A stretch of 39,900 nucleotides of DNA from an uncultured Christensenella sp. GTDB taxonomy: Bacteria; Bacillota; Clostridia; Christensenellales; UBA1242. Shown piece by piece: positions 17,903 through 25,753 of the stretch. The stretch is taken from NCBI GenBank assembly GCA_949293905.1, contig CASFFG010000009.1, positions 1-39,900 on the forward strand. The letters run 5' to 3'. The translations under genes and the position numbers were made by a program. Numbering within the stretch: position 1 is the stretch's first letter; each line of letters opens with the position of its first letter. The notes under the pieces are model-generated. The model had not been told where the DNA came from, ran no database searches, and saw only the letters and a program-made list of their open reading frames with translations.

Positions 17903-17968
17903 CATTTTTGCGTTCCTTTTTTGCATGGGCGGAAGTAGGGGCGCATTTTTTTATTTTAGGACAGATTT

Positions 17969-18787
17969 ATGAGATTATTTGATTTGAGAGCAGAGTTGAA
18001 ATCTACCGCGAAAAAACTTAATGTGGACGAAATAGATGTGGATTATATAGTCGCAGAAATTTTATCCGTTCCACGAACTGAACTTGCGCTGATTGACGAT
18101 GTAAGCAGTGCGGACGAAAAGAAAATTAGAAAACTGTGCGCTACTCGATTTAAACATATCCCGCTAGATAAAATATTAAAACGCACATACTTTTATGGAC
18201 TGGAATTTATGGTCAATGAAAATGTCCTAACACCACGGCAAGATAGCGAACTTTTGGTGGATATTTCATTAAATTTAATTAAAGAGAATTCGCTAAAATC
18301 TGTGCTTGATTTATGTACAGGCTCAGGTTGTCTTGCCATAGCAATAAAGAAAAATGTGGATATAGATGTGGACGCTGTGGATATCTCTAAAAAGGCGTTA
18401 AAAGTAGCAAAAATAAATGCAAAGAAAAATGGAACGAATATCAATATTTTCCGCTCAAACATGCTAGATTGTGTGGAGAACTCTTACGATTTAATCCTAT
18501 CAAATCCGCCATATATTAAAAGCAAAGAGATAGGAGAATTAGACCAAGAAGTCCGCGAACATGACCCTTTAATAGCGTTGGACGGTGGGGCGGACGGGCT
18601 TGATTTCTATCGTGAAATACATGATAATGTTAATGAACATTTAAATTCGGGCGGGTTCTTAGTCTTGGAGATAGGCGAAGGACAAAGCGAAGATATAAAA
18701 GACATATTTAAAGATTTTAAATTTGTCAGTTCATCTCGCGATTATAACGGCATAATACGAGTATTAGTTTTTAGAAAGGAGAGTTAA
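17969..18787 (+). CDS. prmC: Release factor glutamine methyltransferase
   Basis: 272 residues. An N-terminal helical substrate-binding domain is followed by a Rossmann methyltransferase domain with the SAM-binding loop DLCTGSGCLAIAI (from D114) and the catalytic NPPY at 179-182, then LVLEIGEGQ. PrmC uses S-adenosylmethionine to methylate the Gln of the GGQ motif of RF1 and RF2. Its substrate gene prfA starts two bases after this stop codon, so enzyme and substrate are made from one transcript. The ribosome-binding site is weak (AGGACA). The preceding 66 bases after rpmE hold only an imperfect GC-richer hairpin and a T run, a possible weak terminator. Confidence 0.95.
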   Translation: MRLFDLRAELKSTAKKLNVDEIDVDYIVAEILSVPRTELALIDDVSSADEKKIRKLCATRFKHIPLDKILKRTYFYGLEFMVNENVLTPRQDSELLVDISLNLIKENSLKSVLDLCTGSGCLAIAIKKNVDIDVDAVDISKKALKVAKINAKKNGTNINIFRSNMLDCVENSYDLILSNPPYIKSKEIGELDQEVREHDPLIALDGGADGLDFYREIHDNVNEHLNSGGFLVLEIGEGQSEDIKDIFKDFKFVSSSRDYNGIIRVLVFRKES

Positions 18788-18788
18788 A

Positions 18789-19862
18789 ATGGTAGAGAAA
18801 TTAAAAGCAATCAAAGAGCGATTTGACCAACTTACTGCGGACATCTCAAACCCAGATATTATCGCGGATAATAAGTTATGGCAACAAAAGGTTAAAGAGC
18901 ATGCTAGCCTTAGTCCGTTAATGGAAGAATATGAAAACTACTTAAAGATCACAAACGATTTAAACGATGCGAACTCGCTAGCAGAAACCGAGACGGACGA
19001 AGAAATGAAAGAAATGCTAAAAGATGAAATTAAATCGCTTAAAGAAAAACAGGCTAAGAGCGAAGAAAATTTAAAACTTCTACTTCTTCCAAAGGACGAA
19101 AACGATACCAAAAATGTAATTTTAGAGATACGCGGTGGTGCAGGTGGAGAAGAGAGCGCACTTTTTGCGCATAGCCTGCTTAGAATGTACCAAATGTATT
19201 GCGACAGGCATAAATTCAAACTCGAAATTTTAAACATTGAAGAAACTGAACTCGGTGGGGTTAAAGAAGTCCAAGCATTGATTAAAGGAAAGAACGCTTA
19301 CGCAAAATTCAAATACGAGTCGGGCGTGCATAGAGTGCAACGCGTTCCAGAAACCGAAAGCCAAGGGCGAGTTCATACATCTACTGCAACAGTTGCAATC
19401 CTTCCTGAGATGGAAGACGCGGAAGTAGATATTGACGAAAAAGATATTCGAATTGACATATTCCGTAGTAGTGGTGCGGGCGGACAAAAAGTCAATAAAA
19501 CCGATTCTGCAATTCGTATCACGCACTTCCCGACAGGAATTGTAGTTAGTTGCCAGGACGAGCGAAGTCAAACTCAAAATAAGGAAAAGGCGTTTGCAAT
19601 CCTTAAAGCAAAGGTGTACGACTATTATCAACAGCAAAAGGAAGCGGAATATAAGCAAAACCGTAAAAGTCAAGTTGGTACGGGAGATAGAAGCGAGAGA
19701 ATTAGAACATACAATTTCCCACAAGGAAGAGTGACCGACCATAGAATAGGATTAAGTTTATATAATATCGACGCATTTATGGACGGCGATTTAGACGAGA
19801 TGATTGAAGCATTGACTCTTGCCGACCAGCAAAGGAAATTAGCCGAAGCAGGCGAAAACTAA
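18789..19862 (+). CDS. prfA: Peptide chain release factor 1
   Basis: 357 residues, normal RF1 length. The catalytic GGQ is at 231-233 (SSGAGGQKVNKTDSAIRI). The stop-codon recognition loop reads RVPETESQGRVHTSTATVA, with PET in the P-x-T position used by RF1-type factors (UAA/UAG). Domain 1 is helical and charged (about 1-105). RF1 triggers hydrolysis of peptidyl-tRNA at termination. AAAGGAGAG precedes the ATG. Coupled with prmC upstream. Confidence 0.97.
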   Translation: MVEKLKAIKERFDQLTADISNPDIIADNKLWQQKVKEHASLSPLMEEYENYLKITNDLNDANSLAETETDEEMKEMLKDEIKSLKEKQAKSEENLKLLLLPKDENDTKNVILEIRGGAGGEESALFAHSLLRMYQMYCDRHKFKLEILNIEETELGGVKEVQALIKGKNAYAKFKYESGVHRVQRVPETESQGRVHTSTATVAILPEMEDAEVDIDEKDIRIDIFRSSGAGGQKVNKTDSAIRITHFPTGIVVSCQDERSQTQNKEKAFAILKAKVYDYYQQQKEAEYKQNRKSQVGTGDRSERIRTYNFPQGRVTDHRIGLSLYNIDAFMDGDLDEMIEALTLADQQRKLAEAGEN

Positions 19863-19865
19863 AAA

Positions 19866-19881
19866 CCAAGTCAAGACTTGG
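19866..19881 (+). other. Short hairpin after prfA without a T run
   Basis: CCAAGTC-AA-GACTTGG starts four bases after the prfA stop. There is no following U tract, so it is more likely an mRNA 3'-end stabiliser or a degenerate terminator than a classic one. The rest of the 122-base gap is AT-rich, with the next promoter at its end. Confidence 0.4.
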
Positions 19882-19969
19882 GAAAGAAGAAATGAAAAAT
19901 AATAAAGAAGAGTTCGCGAAAATTATTTAAAAGTTTTTAATTGTAAATAAATACAAATTAGAATTTATA

Positions 19970-19985
19970 TGCTATAATCAAACTA
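19970..19985 (+). promoter_or_regulatory. Extended -10 promoter giving a leaderless transcript
   Basis: TGC directly precedes a perfect TATAAT (19973-19978), and the next ATG begins seven bases after the last T. No ribosome-binding site is present. I see no good -35, which is usual for extended -10 promoters. Confidence 0.65.
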
Positions 19986-20473
19986 TGGAAGAAAAAATAA
20001 AAGAAGCAAATAAATTGTATAAACCTACTTTAGACATTGTTGAAAAGTTTTGTAATGATTTAAAACTTAGAAAAATTGGTTACACTTTAGGTTTTTACAA
20101 CAATCATGAATTAAAAATTGGCAAAGTCTTTATAAAAGAATTTTATCCTATACCTGTTGTCAGTTTAAAAATTAATAAGTATGAGATTGATATAGGGTTT
20201 GACATTGTTACAGATAAAGATTATATAGGTTTTATAGAATTGACTTTAGATAAAGAAAAAGTTTTAAATTTTGATTATGACAAAATAAAAGAATTTAATT
20301 TTGAAATATATGGATATGAAAATTATTTAATAGATTACTACGATGGAGATGTTGAAAATACAAAGAGGCTTATTCATAACTCGAATGAGATAAAATTTCA
20401 TATAGGATTTAATATTTCAAAATTTTCGCAAGTTAAGGTTATATTGGGATTGTTAGAGAAAATGAAAACATAA
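19985..20473 (+). CDS. Uncharacterised protein, AT-rich, leaderless gene
   Basis: 162 residues, not recognised. The sequence alternates Lys/Glu/Asn/Ile/Tyr/Phe-rich strands and helices (about 1-30 helical, then KIGKVFIKEFYPIPVV and KINKYEIDIGFDI beta-like), with no Cys-based or catalytic motif I can name and no signal peptide. The C-terminus (FSQVKVILGLLEKMKT) looks helical. Codon use is visibly more AT-rich than in prfA or the ribosomal genes, which could mean recent acquisition or simply low expression. It stands alone with its own promoter and terminator. A small immunity-type or orphan protein is one possibility, not a claim. Confidence 0.7.
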   Translation: MEEKIKEANKLYKPTLDIVEKFCNDLKLRKIGYTLGFYNNHELKIGKVFIKEFYPIPVVSLKINKYEIDIGFDIVTDKDYIGFIELTLDKEKVLNFDYDKIKEFNFEIYGYENYLIDYYDGDVENTKRLIHNSNEIKFHIGFNISKFSQVKVILGLLEKMKT

Positions 20474-20590
20474 AAATATTTATTAATCATTAAAAAACTT
20501 TTAAAATTTACAAAAAATATTTAAATTTTCATAAAATTTTATGTAAAAATTGCAAAAATTTAAAAATTTTCAATAAAAACTAAAAATAAA

Positions 20591-20629
20591 AATTAAGGAT
20601 AGATATTAAAATCTATTCTTTTTATTTTT
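20591..20629 (+). terminator. Terminator downstream of the 162-residue orphan
   Basis: AAGGATAGAT (20595-20604) pairs with ATCTATTCTT (20611-20620), one G-T wobble and a six-base loop, followed by TTTATTTTT. It lies about 120 bases beyond the stop. The rest of the 340-base gap (20474-20814) is very AT-rich, with a 20-base imperfect palindrome at 20723-20742. Confidence 0.7.
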
Positions 20630-20768
20630 GCTATTACAAATATCTGTGCAAAAATTTTTAATACGAAATATAAAATTGACATTTAAATTTAATTTAATAA
20701 GGCGCATGATATAAAGCAAAAAGTCGAGAAAAATTTTTCGACAAATATTTACTAATATTTCTTTTTGT

Positions 20769-20797
20769 TTGCTAAAAATTTTAGTTTGTGTTATACT
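20769..20797 (+). promoter_or_regulatory. Promoter of the 623-residue acidic protein gene
   Basis: TTGCTA (20769-20774), 17-base spacer, TATACT (20792-20797) with an extended -10 TGT before it. The ribosome-binding site AAGGAG follows closely, so the leader is only about 10 bases. Confidence 0.7.
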
Positions 20798-20814
20798 CTT
20801 AAAAAGGAGATTTT

Positions 20815-22686
20815 ATGGCAAACTACCTTAAACAAGACAGCGAGCATGGATATATTACTGACCACGCTGAAATAGAATACCTTAAATTCAATAATATGCG
20901 TCATACTGTGTTAGGGTGTATGCTAGGAGATTTTGACGCGAATGGAATTTACTCGATTAGTCCAGAGATTGTAAAAGAACTCATAGGCATGAAAAAATAT
21001 CTCGTCGAAACAAATGAGAATGTGGATTTATGCGTGAGCGAATTGAAACTTCTAAAACAAATTTCCTTTTTAGTTACTTATGAAGGCAATCGTGCAACTC
21101 TATCACTAATTGAGAAAATTAATTTTGAGTCTAATATAAAATTAAACAGCGGGACATATAGCAATGTAAATGAGTTTATTCTGGATATTGTCGAAACTAC
21201 GGGTGAGATTGATAGAAATGTAATCTATCGAAAATGGAATATAAGTGCATTTGAAGGCGAAGTCTTAGATGTGTTTAAAATGGACGAAGAGACCCTAAGT
21301 TCACTCTTTGGGATAGTAAATCGTTTCAAATATTTGCTTGCTGCAAACGCTGTTCTTTTGGAGCAGGAAAGTGCAATAGAAGATGTCGAATCCGAGCGTG
21401 CAGTTCGTATGATTGAGGTTATTTCACACTATCCAAAGTTAAAGGAGGCGTTTGACGAGCAACTTAGAACTGTGCTTAGCGAAAAGGCTGATTTTGTTAA
21501 AATTGATAAACCGAATTTCGCAAAAACACTAAATGAAATTATCGATAATATTACGACTCGAAACATTGAAGTTTTAACAGAAACTGAGCAAGCCGAGTTC
21601 AGCGAAGAAAAGCACAATGTTCAGGTTGATTACAGTATTAAGATGCAGGACGCCGTTCCGCTAAAAGTAAACGCAGAAGAGCATGTCCATAGTGAAGATA
21701 AACTCGATAAAAACGAGCAAACCTATGATGAAATCATTGGCGAACATGTAGAGCATAATAGCGAAGTTGTAGTTGTCGAGACGAACGGGAAAGAAACAGC
21801 AACACTTCAAGAAATATCGCAAGATTATGTAGAAACATTAAGACAGGTTCAAGATAAAATAACCGATCGTGCTGTGGATAGTGTGATAAATAATGTTATT
21901 AACCTTAATGCGAACTCGCAAAGGCACGAAAATGAGAGTGAACGAGATTTTGGTAGTGACTTAGTGGATTTAATCGCCGGTATTTACGGTGATAATATCG
22001 AAAATCTTGTGACGGAATCCGCGCGTGAAGAGATAAATGAAAGACAAAGAGAATCTATCAAAGAAGATAAGGTGGAAACCGTAGAACGGGAGCAAACACA
22101 ATCTCAAGATAGCAAACGAGAAGATAAAAAGCGTCAAGCAAGTAGAGCAGATACTCCATGGAACGCCGGTAACAATAAAAGAAATAATTCAGGCGGGGGA
22201 AGGAGAAACAACAGAACCAATAATAATAGGCAAAGCGCGAATTCAAACTATGAGTACGATGGTCCAGTTGTTTATTCTGCTCCTACTGGTATGATAGGCG
22301 CAATGGCTGAAGGCGGTCAGGTAAGAAGCGCGACCGAAGATGTAGGAGAGAACAGAGATTTTGGACAAAGCATTCGAGAAGAGAACTATGAAAACGATGA
22401 TGTAAATATTTTAAATCCTAATGATTTGGCTAATATGGGAGGCAAATTTAACGATGATAATATGATATCAAGATTAGCAGAAAATGTTAATCAACAGTCA
22501 TTAGATGATGTGTATGAACAAGTCGCCGACTCAATCGATGACAAAATAACTGATGAACTTGAAGGAGAGGTTGTAGAAGATGTAGGCGAAAACCAACAGG
22601 ATTTAAAAGATAGTCAGGGGGAAGTGCTAGAAAATCAAGATGAATTAAAGGGAAGTCCAACTAATATCGTTCAACCGGGTCTGTAA
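20815..22686 (+). CDS. Uncharacterised acidic protein with a basic Arg/Asn/Gly patch
   Basis: 623 residues, not recognised. Residues 1 to about 250 look folded and mainly helical (e.g. SELKLLKQISFLVTYEGN, IVNRFKYLLAANAVLL). From about 255 the chain is strongly acidic and probably disordered, rich in Glu, Asp, Asn and Gln. A basic island at about 453-475 (NNKRNN, GGGRRNNRTNNNRQ) resembles low-complexity RNA-binding or scaffold segments. Near the C-terminus EDVGEN recurs and an ENQ.(D/E)LK unit is duplicated. There is no signal peptide or membrane helix, so it is probably cytoplasmic. It has its own promoter and terminator and lies upstream of the ribosomal cluster. A role in RNA or ribosome biology is speculation from composition and position only. 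Confidence 0.8.
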   Translation: MANYLKQDSEHGYITDHAEIEYLKFNNMRHTVLGCMLGDFDANGIYSISPEIVKELIGMKKYLVETNENVDLCVSELKLLKQISFLVTYEGNRATLSLIEKINFESNIKLNSGTYSNVNEFILDIVETTGEIDRNVIYRKWNISAFEGEVLDVFKMDEETLSSLFGIVNRFKYLLAANAVLLEQESAIEDVESERAVRMIEVISHYPKLKEAFDEQLRTVLSEKADFVKIDKPNFAKTLNEIIDNITTRNIEVLTETEQAEFSEEKHNVQVDYSIKMQDAVPLKVNAEEHVHSEDKLDKNEQTYDEIIGEHVEHNSEVVVVETNGKETATLQEISQDYVETLRQVQDKITDRAVDSVINNVINLNANSQRHENESERDFGSDLVDLIAGIYGDNIENLVTESAREEINERQRESIKEDKVETVEREQTQSQDSKREDKKRQASRADTPWNAGNNKRNNSGGGRRNNRTNNNRQSANSNYEYDGPVVYSAPTGMIGAMAEGGQVRSATEDVGENRDFGQSIREENYENDDVNILNPNDLANMGGKFNDDNMISRLAENVNQQSLDDVYEQVADSIDDKITDELEGEVVEDVGENQQDLKDSQGEVLENQDELKGSPTNIVQPGL

Positions 22687-22707
22687 TTTAGTTAAGAATA
22701 TTTATTA

Positions 22708-22742
22708 CAAAAAATGAACCACTTTCATGGTTCATTTTTTTG
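22708..22742. terminator. Bidirectional terminator between convergent genes
   Basis: CAAAAAATGAACCA (22708-22721) pairs with TGGTTCATTTTTT (22728-22740) around the loop CTTTCA. The A-rich 5' arm gives a T run on the opposite strand, so it can serve both the 623-residue gene and the minus-strand gene that converge on it. Confidence 0.9.
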
Positions 22743-22746
22743 TTTA

Positions 22747-23247
22747 TTATACATTCTTGTTGGCTCTTTCTTGCAATTCTTTTATATATCTACTAAGCAT
22801 TATATTGATATAGCCTGTTAGTTGTTTTAGAACTGCTTCCATACTGTCGTTTAGTCCTTTGCTATTTGTATTATTGTAAGAAGCAAGGTCTTTCTTTTTC
22901 AATTCAGCGATTAATTTGTCATAATCTTTTAATAACTGCTTATAATTTAAATCATAACCTTCAGGACGCCCGCCAATTAACTGTTGACATGCAAGAACTA
23001 TACGAGCGCGTTCAAGAGATGGCAATAATGCAAGATTCATTAAATCATCATCATTGTTAATTGTGGAAATAACCATATTTATAAAAGCGTCCCTATTTTT
23101 TTTCGTATTCAAAGGAATAGCAGGGTGGTCTTCGTCAGTCTCTACCCAATATCTATCGAATGCTTCTTCAACAGTAAGTTTTTTTGCAAGTCCATTTACA
23201 TAGTAGTCATAAGTTGTAATATCGTCTGCTTTAAATTCTTTCGCCAT
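22747..23247 (-). CDS. Uncharacterised helical protein
   Basis: 166 residues, not recognised. The N-terminus is MAKEFKADDITTYDYYVNG, followed by LTVEEAFDRYWVETDEDHP and mostly amphipathic helices (about 48-90, 100-115 and 130-160). It has no signal peptide, no membrane segment and no catalytic motif I can name. It is charged and probably cytoplasmic. It has its own promoter and an AAGGAG ribosome-binding site and converges on the 623-residue gene, sharing its terminator. A small adaptor or nucleoid-type protein would fit the composition, but nothing in the sequence proves it. Confidence 0.75.
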   Translation of the reverse strand: MAKEFKADDITTYDYYVNGLAKKLTVEEAFDRYWVETDEDHPAIPLNTKKNRDAFINMVISTINNDDDLMNLALLPSLERARIVLACQQLIGGRPEGYDLNYKQLLKDYDKLIAELKKKDLASYNNTNSKGLNDSMEAVLKQLTGYINIMLSRYIKELQERANKNV

Positions 23248-23274
23248 AATTTTCTCCTTATTTCTATCGCTTGT

Positions 23275-23303
23275 ATTGTAACATAGATTTTTTTATTTGT
23301 AAA
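23275..23303 (-). promoter_or_regulatory. Promoter of the 166-residue minus-strand gene
   Basis: On the minus strand, TTTACA (23303-23298), 17-base spacer, TACAAT (23280-23275) with an extended -10 TGT. The remaining stretch to the S10 promoter (23304-23572) is AT-rich with a short GC-rich patch at about 23380-23412 (GCGTACGCGCG); I see no gene there. Confidence 0.72.
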
Positions 23304-23572
23304 TACCTTTTTTAAAAAATTTTCAAAAATTTTTAGTATATTTTGCTTTAATGATTTATTACCTTTCCTATTATATATATGCGTACGCGCGATATGCAGG
23401 TGAATAGCGTGTAGAATTGGTTTTAAATTATCTCAAAATAGAGATTCGCAAAATCAACAAATGTAAATGAGTTTAAATAAATTTGAAACTTGATCGTTTT
23501 GGATTATTTAAAATTGGGAAAATAATTAAAAATATTTAAGTAAAAAATTTAGAAAAACTTTTTAAAAAACGG

Positions 23573-23601
23573 TTGACAAATACCTTTTTCTTTGGTACAA
23601 T
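23573..23601 (+). promoter_or_regulatory. Main promoter of the S10-spc-alpha cluster
   Basis: Perfect TTGACA (23573-23578), 17-base spacer, TACAAT (23596-23601). It is the only strong promoter I see driving the 15-kb ribosomal cluster. Confidence 0.88.
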
Positions 23602-23607
23602 ACACTT

Positions 23608-23840
23608 GCTGATTTATGTGGAGTGACGCATAAGGTTGCATTCGTTAGCAACTACGAATGGGAATTTGTGCCGACCACAACTCGAATGAGTGCCAGCCGA
23701 AAATACGGGATTTCCCGAATTTATTTTTGGAAATCGGCGCTTAACACACGGCTCAGTGTTACGCGTGCGTGAGCGAGATATCTCATACGGCGTGTGCCTT
23801 GCTGGTTAAGTTTCTGGTTATAGGGTTTACTAAAATAAAA
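23608..23840 (+). promoter_or_regulatory. Long structured 5' leader of the S10 operon
   Basis: About 245 bases lie between the predicted transcription start and rpsJ. Visible stems: TTATGTG (23614-23620) with CGCATAA (23627-23633); CATTCGT (23639-23645) with ACGAATG (23654-23660); TTGTG (23666) with CACAA (23676); GCCGA (23696-23700) with TCGGC (23734-23738), enclosing CGGG-ATTT-CCCG (23706-23717); and CTTAACACACG (23740-23750) with CGTGTG (23791-23796) plus GTTAAG (23805-23810), enclosing GCTCA/TGAGC and the palindrome GAGATATCTC. In E. coli L4 represses this operon through its leader; this RNA is not obviously the same. Confidence 0.7.
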
Positions 23841-23852
23841 AAGGAGAGAAAA

Positions 23853-24161
23853 ATGGCAACAGTAAAACTTAGAATTAAACTTGCATCATACGATACAGGT
23901 TTACTCGAAAATGTAGTGTCTAGAATACTTGATACTGCAACTAAGTCTGGATGTAAAGTATCTGGACCTATTCCGCTTCCAACTAAGAAAGAAGTGGTAA
24001 CAATCATTCGTGCTACGCACAAATATAAAGATTCGAGAGAACAATTCGAATCTAGAACTCATTTTAGACTAATAGATGTCTACGCACCTAATCAAAAGGC
24101 AGTTGAATCTTTAACTAGATTAAATGTTCCTGCTGGTGTGGACATTAAGGTAGAATTATAA
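23853..24161 (+). CDS. rpsJ: 30S ribosomal protein S10
   Basis: 102 residues starting [14 protein letters not shown], the normal S10 length, with [21 protein letters not shown]. An upstream in-frame ATG (23769) would add 28 residues and lies inside the structured leader. The strong AAGGAGAG before 23853 decides the start. First gene of the cluster; S10 sits in the 30S head and also serves as NusE in transcription antitermination. Confidence 0.97.
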   Translation: MATVKLRIKLASYDTGLLENVVSRILDTATKSGCKVSGPIPLPTKKEVVTIIRATHKYKDSREQFESRTHFRLIDVYAPNQKAVESLTRLNVPAGVDIKVEL

Positions 24162-24171
24162 GGAGGACCAT

Positions 24172-24804
24172 ATGGAAAAAGCGATTATCGGTAAGAAAAT
24201 AGGCATGACGCAAGTTTTCATGGACGATGGTAGAGTAGTACCAGTGACAGTCGTTGAAGCGGGTCCTTGCTATGTAACTCAAATCAAGACAGTAGATAAG
24301 GACGGCTATGCTTCTGTACAACTTGCATTCGGCGAGATTAAGCCAAAGAATGTTAATAAGGCACAAACTGGTCTTTTCAAAAAGGCTAATGTTGAAGCAA
24401 AGCGCGTTTTAAAAGAATTTAAATATGACGATACTAGCAAGTTTGCACTTGGACAAGTTGTCAAAGCAGATATGTTCAATGCAGGCGATGTAGTAGATGT
24501 TAGCGGCACAAGTAAAGGTCACGGATTCTCGGGCGTTATCAAGCGTTGGAATCAGCGTAGACTTAAAATGACTCACGGTGTTGGTCCTGTTCATAGAGAA
24601 GTTGGTTCTATGGGCGCTAACTCAACTCCAAGTAGAGTTTTTAAAGGTAAGAAGATGCCTGGTCAGTACGGACATGAAGCCGTTACTGTTCAAAATCTAA
24701 GTGTAGTACGCGTAGATGCGGATAGAAATTTGATTTTCGTTAAGGGTGCTATCCCTGGTCCTAATAAGTCCATAGTAACGATTAAGTCCGCAGCTAAGGC
24801 ATAA
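24172..24804 (+). CDS. rplC: 50S ribosomal protein L3
   Basis: 210 residues, normal length. It shows the L3 signature region ([12 protein letters not shown], then [18 protein letters not shown], then [14 protein letters not shown]). L3 is an early-assembling 23S rRNA binder whose extended loop reaches the peptidyl transferase centre. Preceded by AAGGAGG, 10 bases after rpsJ. Confidence 0.97.
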   Translation: MEKAIIGKKIGMTQVFMDDGRVVPVTVVEAGPCYVTQIKTVDKDGYASVQLAFGEIKPKNVNKAQTGLFKKANVEAKRVLKEFKYDDTSKFALGQVVKADMFNAGDVVDVSGTSKGHGFSGVIKRWNQRRLKMTHGVGPVHREVGSMGANSTPSRVFKGKKMPGQYGHEAVTVQNLSVVRVDADRNLIFVKGAIPGPNKSIVTIKSAAKA

Positions 24805-24814
24805 GGAGATTAGT

Positions 24815-25438
24815 ATGGCGAAACTTAAAGTATACAATATGAAGAAAGAAGAAGTTGGCACTATCAATCTTAACGATATGGTGTTCGACGCTGACTATAA
24901 CGAACCAATAATTCACCAAGTTGTAGTCGCTATTCACAATAACGCTCGTCAGGGTACGAAATCTACTTTGACTCGTAGCGAAGTGAATGCTAGTAAGAAG
25001 AAGATTTATAGACAGAAAGGTACTGGTGGTGCGCGTCACGATGAGCGTAGTGCTCCACAATTCGATGGCGGTGGCGTAGTGTTCGCTCCAAAGCCACGCG
25101 ATTTTAGTCAAAAGATCAATAAGAAGATGCGTGATATAGCATTTTCTAGTGCACTTTCTCAAAAGATTAGACAGAACGAAGTCGTTATCTTGGACAAAAT
25201 TGAGTTTAAAGATAATAAGACTAAGTCTGCTAGCGAATTCTTAAAGACTTTCGGTCTAAATAAGCGTACATTAATCGTTACTGACGGAAAGGACGAAAAC
25301 GCTATCAAGTCGACAAATAATATTCAAAAGGTCGCTTGTGTAGATGCAATGCTATTAAATGTCGCTGAAATCGTTGAAAATACCTTCTTAGTATTCACAA
25401 AGTCGGCTATCAAGAAATTAGAGGAGGCATACGTATAA
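24815..25438 (+). CDS. rplD: 50S ribosomal protein L4
   Basis: 207 residues. It has the family core NARQGTKSTLTRSEV and the exit-tunnel loop region (RQKGTGGARHDERSAPQFDGGG). L4 lines the nascent-peptide tunnel; in E. coli it is also the repressor of the S10 operon, which makes it a candidate ligand for the leader upstream. Its TAA stop overlaps the rplW ATG by one base. Confidence 0.97.
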   Translation: MAKLKVYNMKKEEVGTINLNDMVFDADYNEPIIHQVVVAIHNNARQGTKSTLTRSEVNASKKKIYRQKGTGGARHDERSAPQFDGGGVVFAPKPRDFSQKINKKMRDIAFSSALSQKIRQNEVVILDKIEFKDNKTKSASEFLKTFGLNKRTLIVTDGKDENAIKSTNNIQKVACVDAMLLNVAEIVENTFLVFTKSAIKKLEEAYV

Positions 25439-25740
25439 TGAAAGCGCAAGAGATTATCTTAGAGCCAATTATGACTGAAAAATCATATGCGGGAATTCAA
25501 AATAAAATTTATACCTTTAAAGTAAATAAAGACGCTAACAAGATTGAAATCAAAAAAGCGGTGGAAGAACTCTTCGATGTTCAAGTCGCTCGCGTCAATA
25601 CAATTAATTGTAAAGGTAAACTCAAAACTAGAAATACAAAAAGTGGACAAGTAACAGGTAGAACTAGCGATTATAAGAAAGCAGTGGTTTTCTTACGCCC
25701 AGAATCAAAGGCTATCGCATTCTTCGAGAACTTGAACTAG
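25438..25740 (+). CDS. rplW: 50S ribosomal protein L23
   Basis: 100 residues. It contains EPIMTEKSYAG at the start and a VNTINCKGK segment, typical of L23, the tunnel-exit protein that docks trigger factor and SRP. Translationally coupled to rplD through TAATG, with GGAGG of the previous coding end as ribosome-binding site. Confidence 0.96.
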   Translation: MKAQEIILEPIMTEKSYAGIQNKIYTFKVNKDANKIEIKKAVEELFDVQVARVNTINCKGKLKTRNTKSGQVTGRTSDYKKAVVFLRPESKAIAFFENLN

Positions 25741-25753
25741 AAAGGAGTAAACT

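Noticed and set aside
17903..17968. Possible terminator between rpmE and prmC
   Set aside because: The TGCG/CGCA and TTCC/GGAA arms need a large asymmetric bulge; a T run follows, but the stem is too weak to call.
19230..19742. 170-residue minus-strand frame in prfA
   Set aside because: Opposite strand of conserved RF1 coding, including the GGQ region.
19892..19930. 12-codon frame after prfA (MKNNKEEFAKII)
   Set aside because: Too short, weak ribosome-binding site and no supporting context.
20723..20742. Imperfect 20-base palindrome GTCGA...TCGAC before the 623-residue gene
   Set aside because: One-base asymmetry, AT-only centre and no T run; it could be an operator, but chance in AT-rich DNA is likely.
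23380..23412. GC-rich patch with GCGTACGC in the gap before the S10 promoter
   Set aside because: No stem of useful length, no promoter fit and no open frame; left unexplained.
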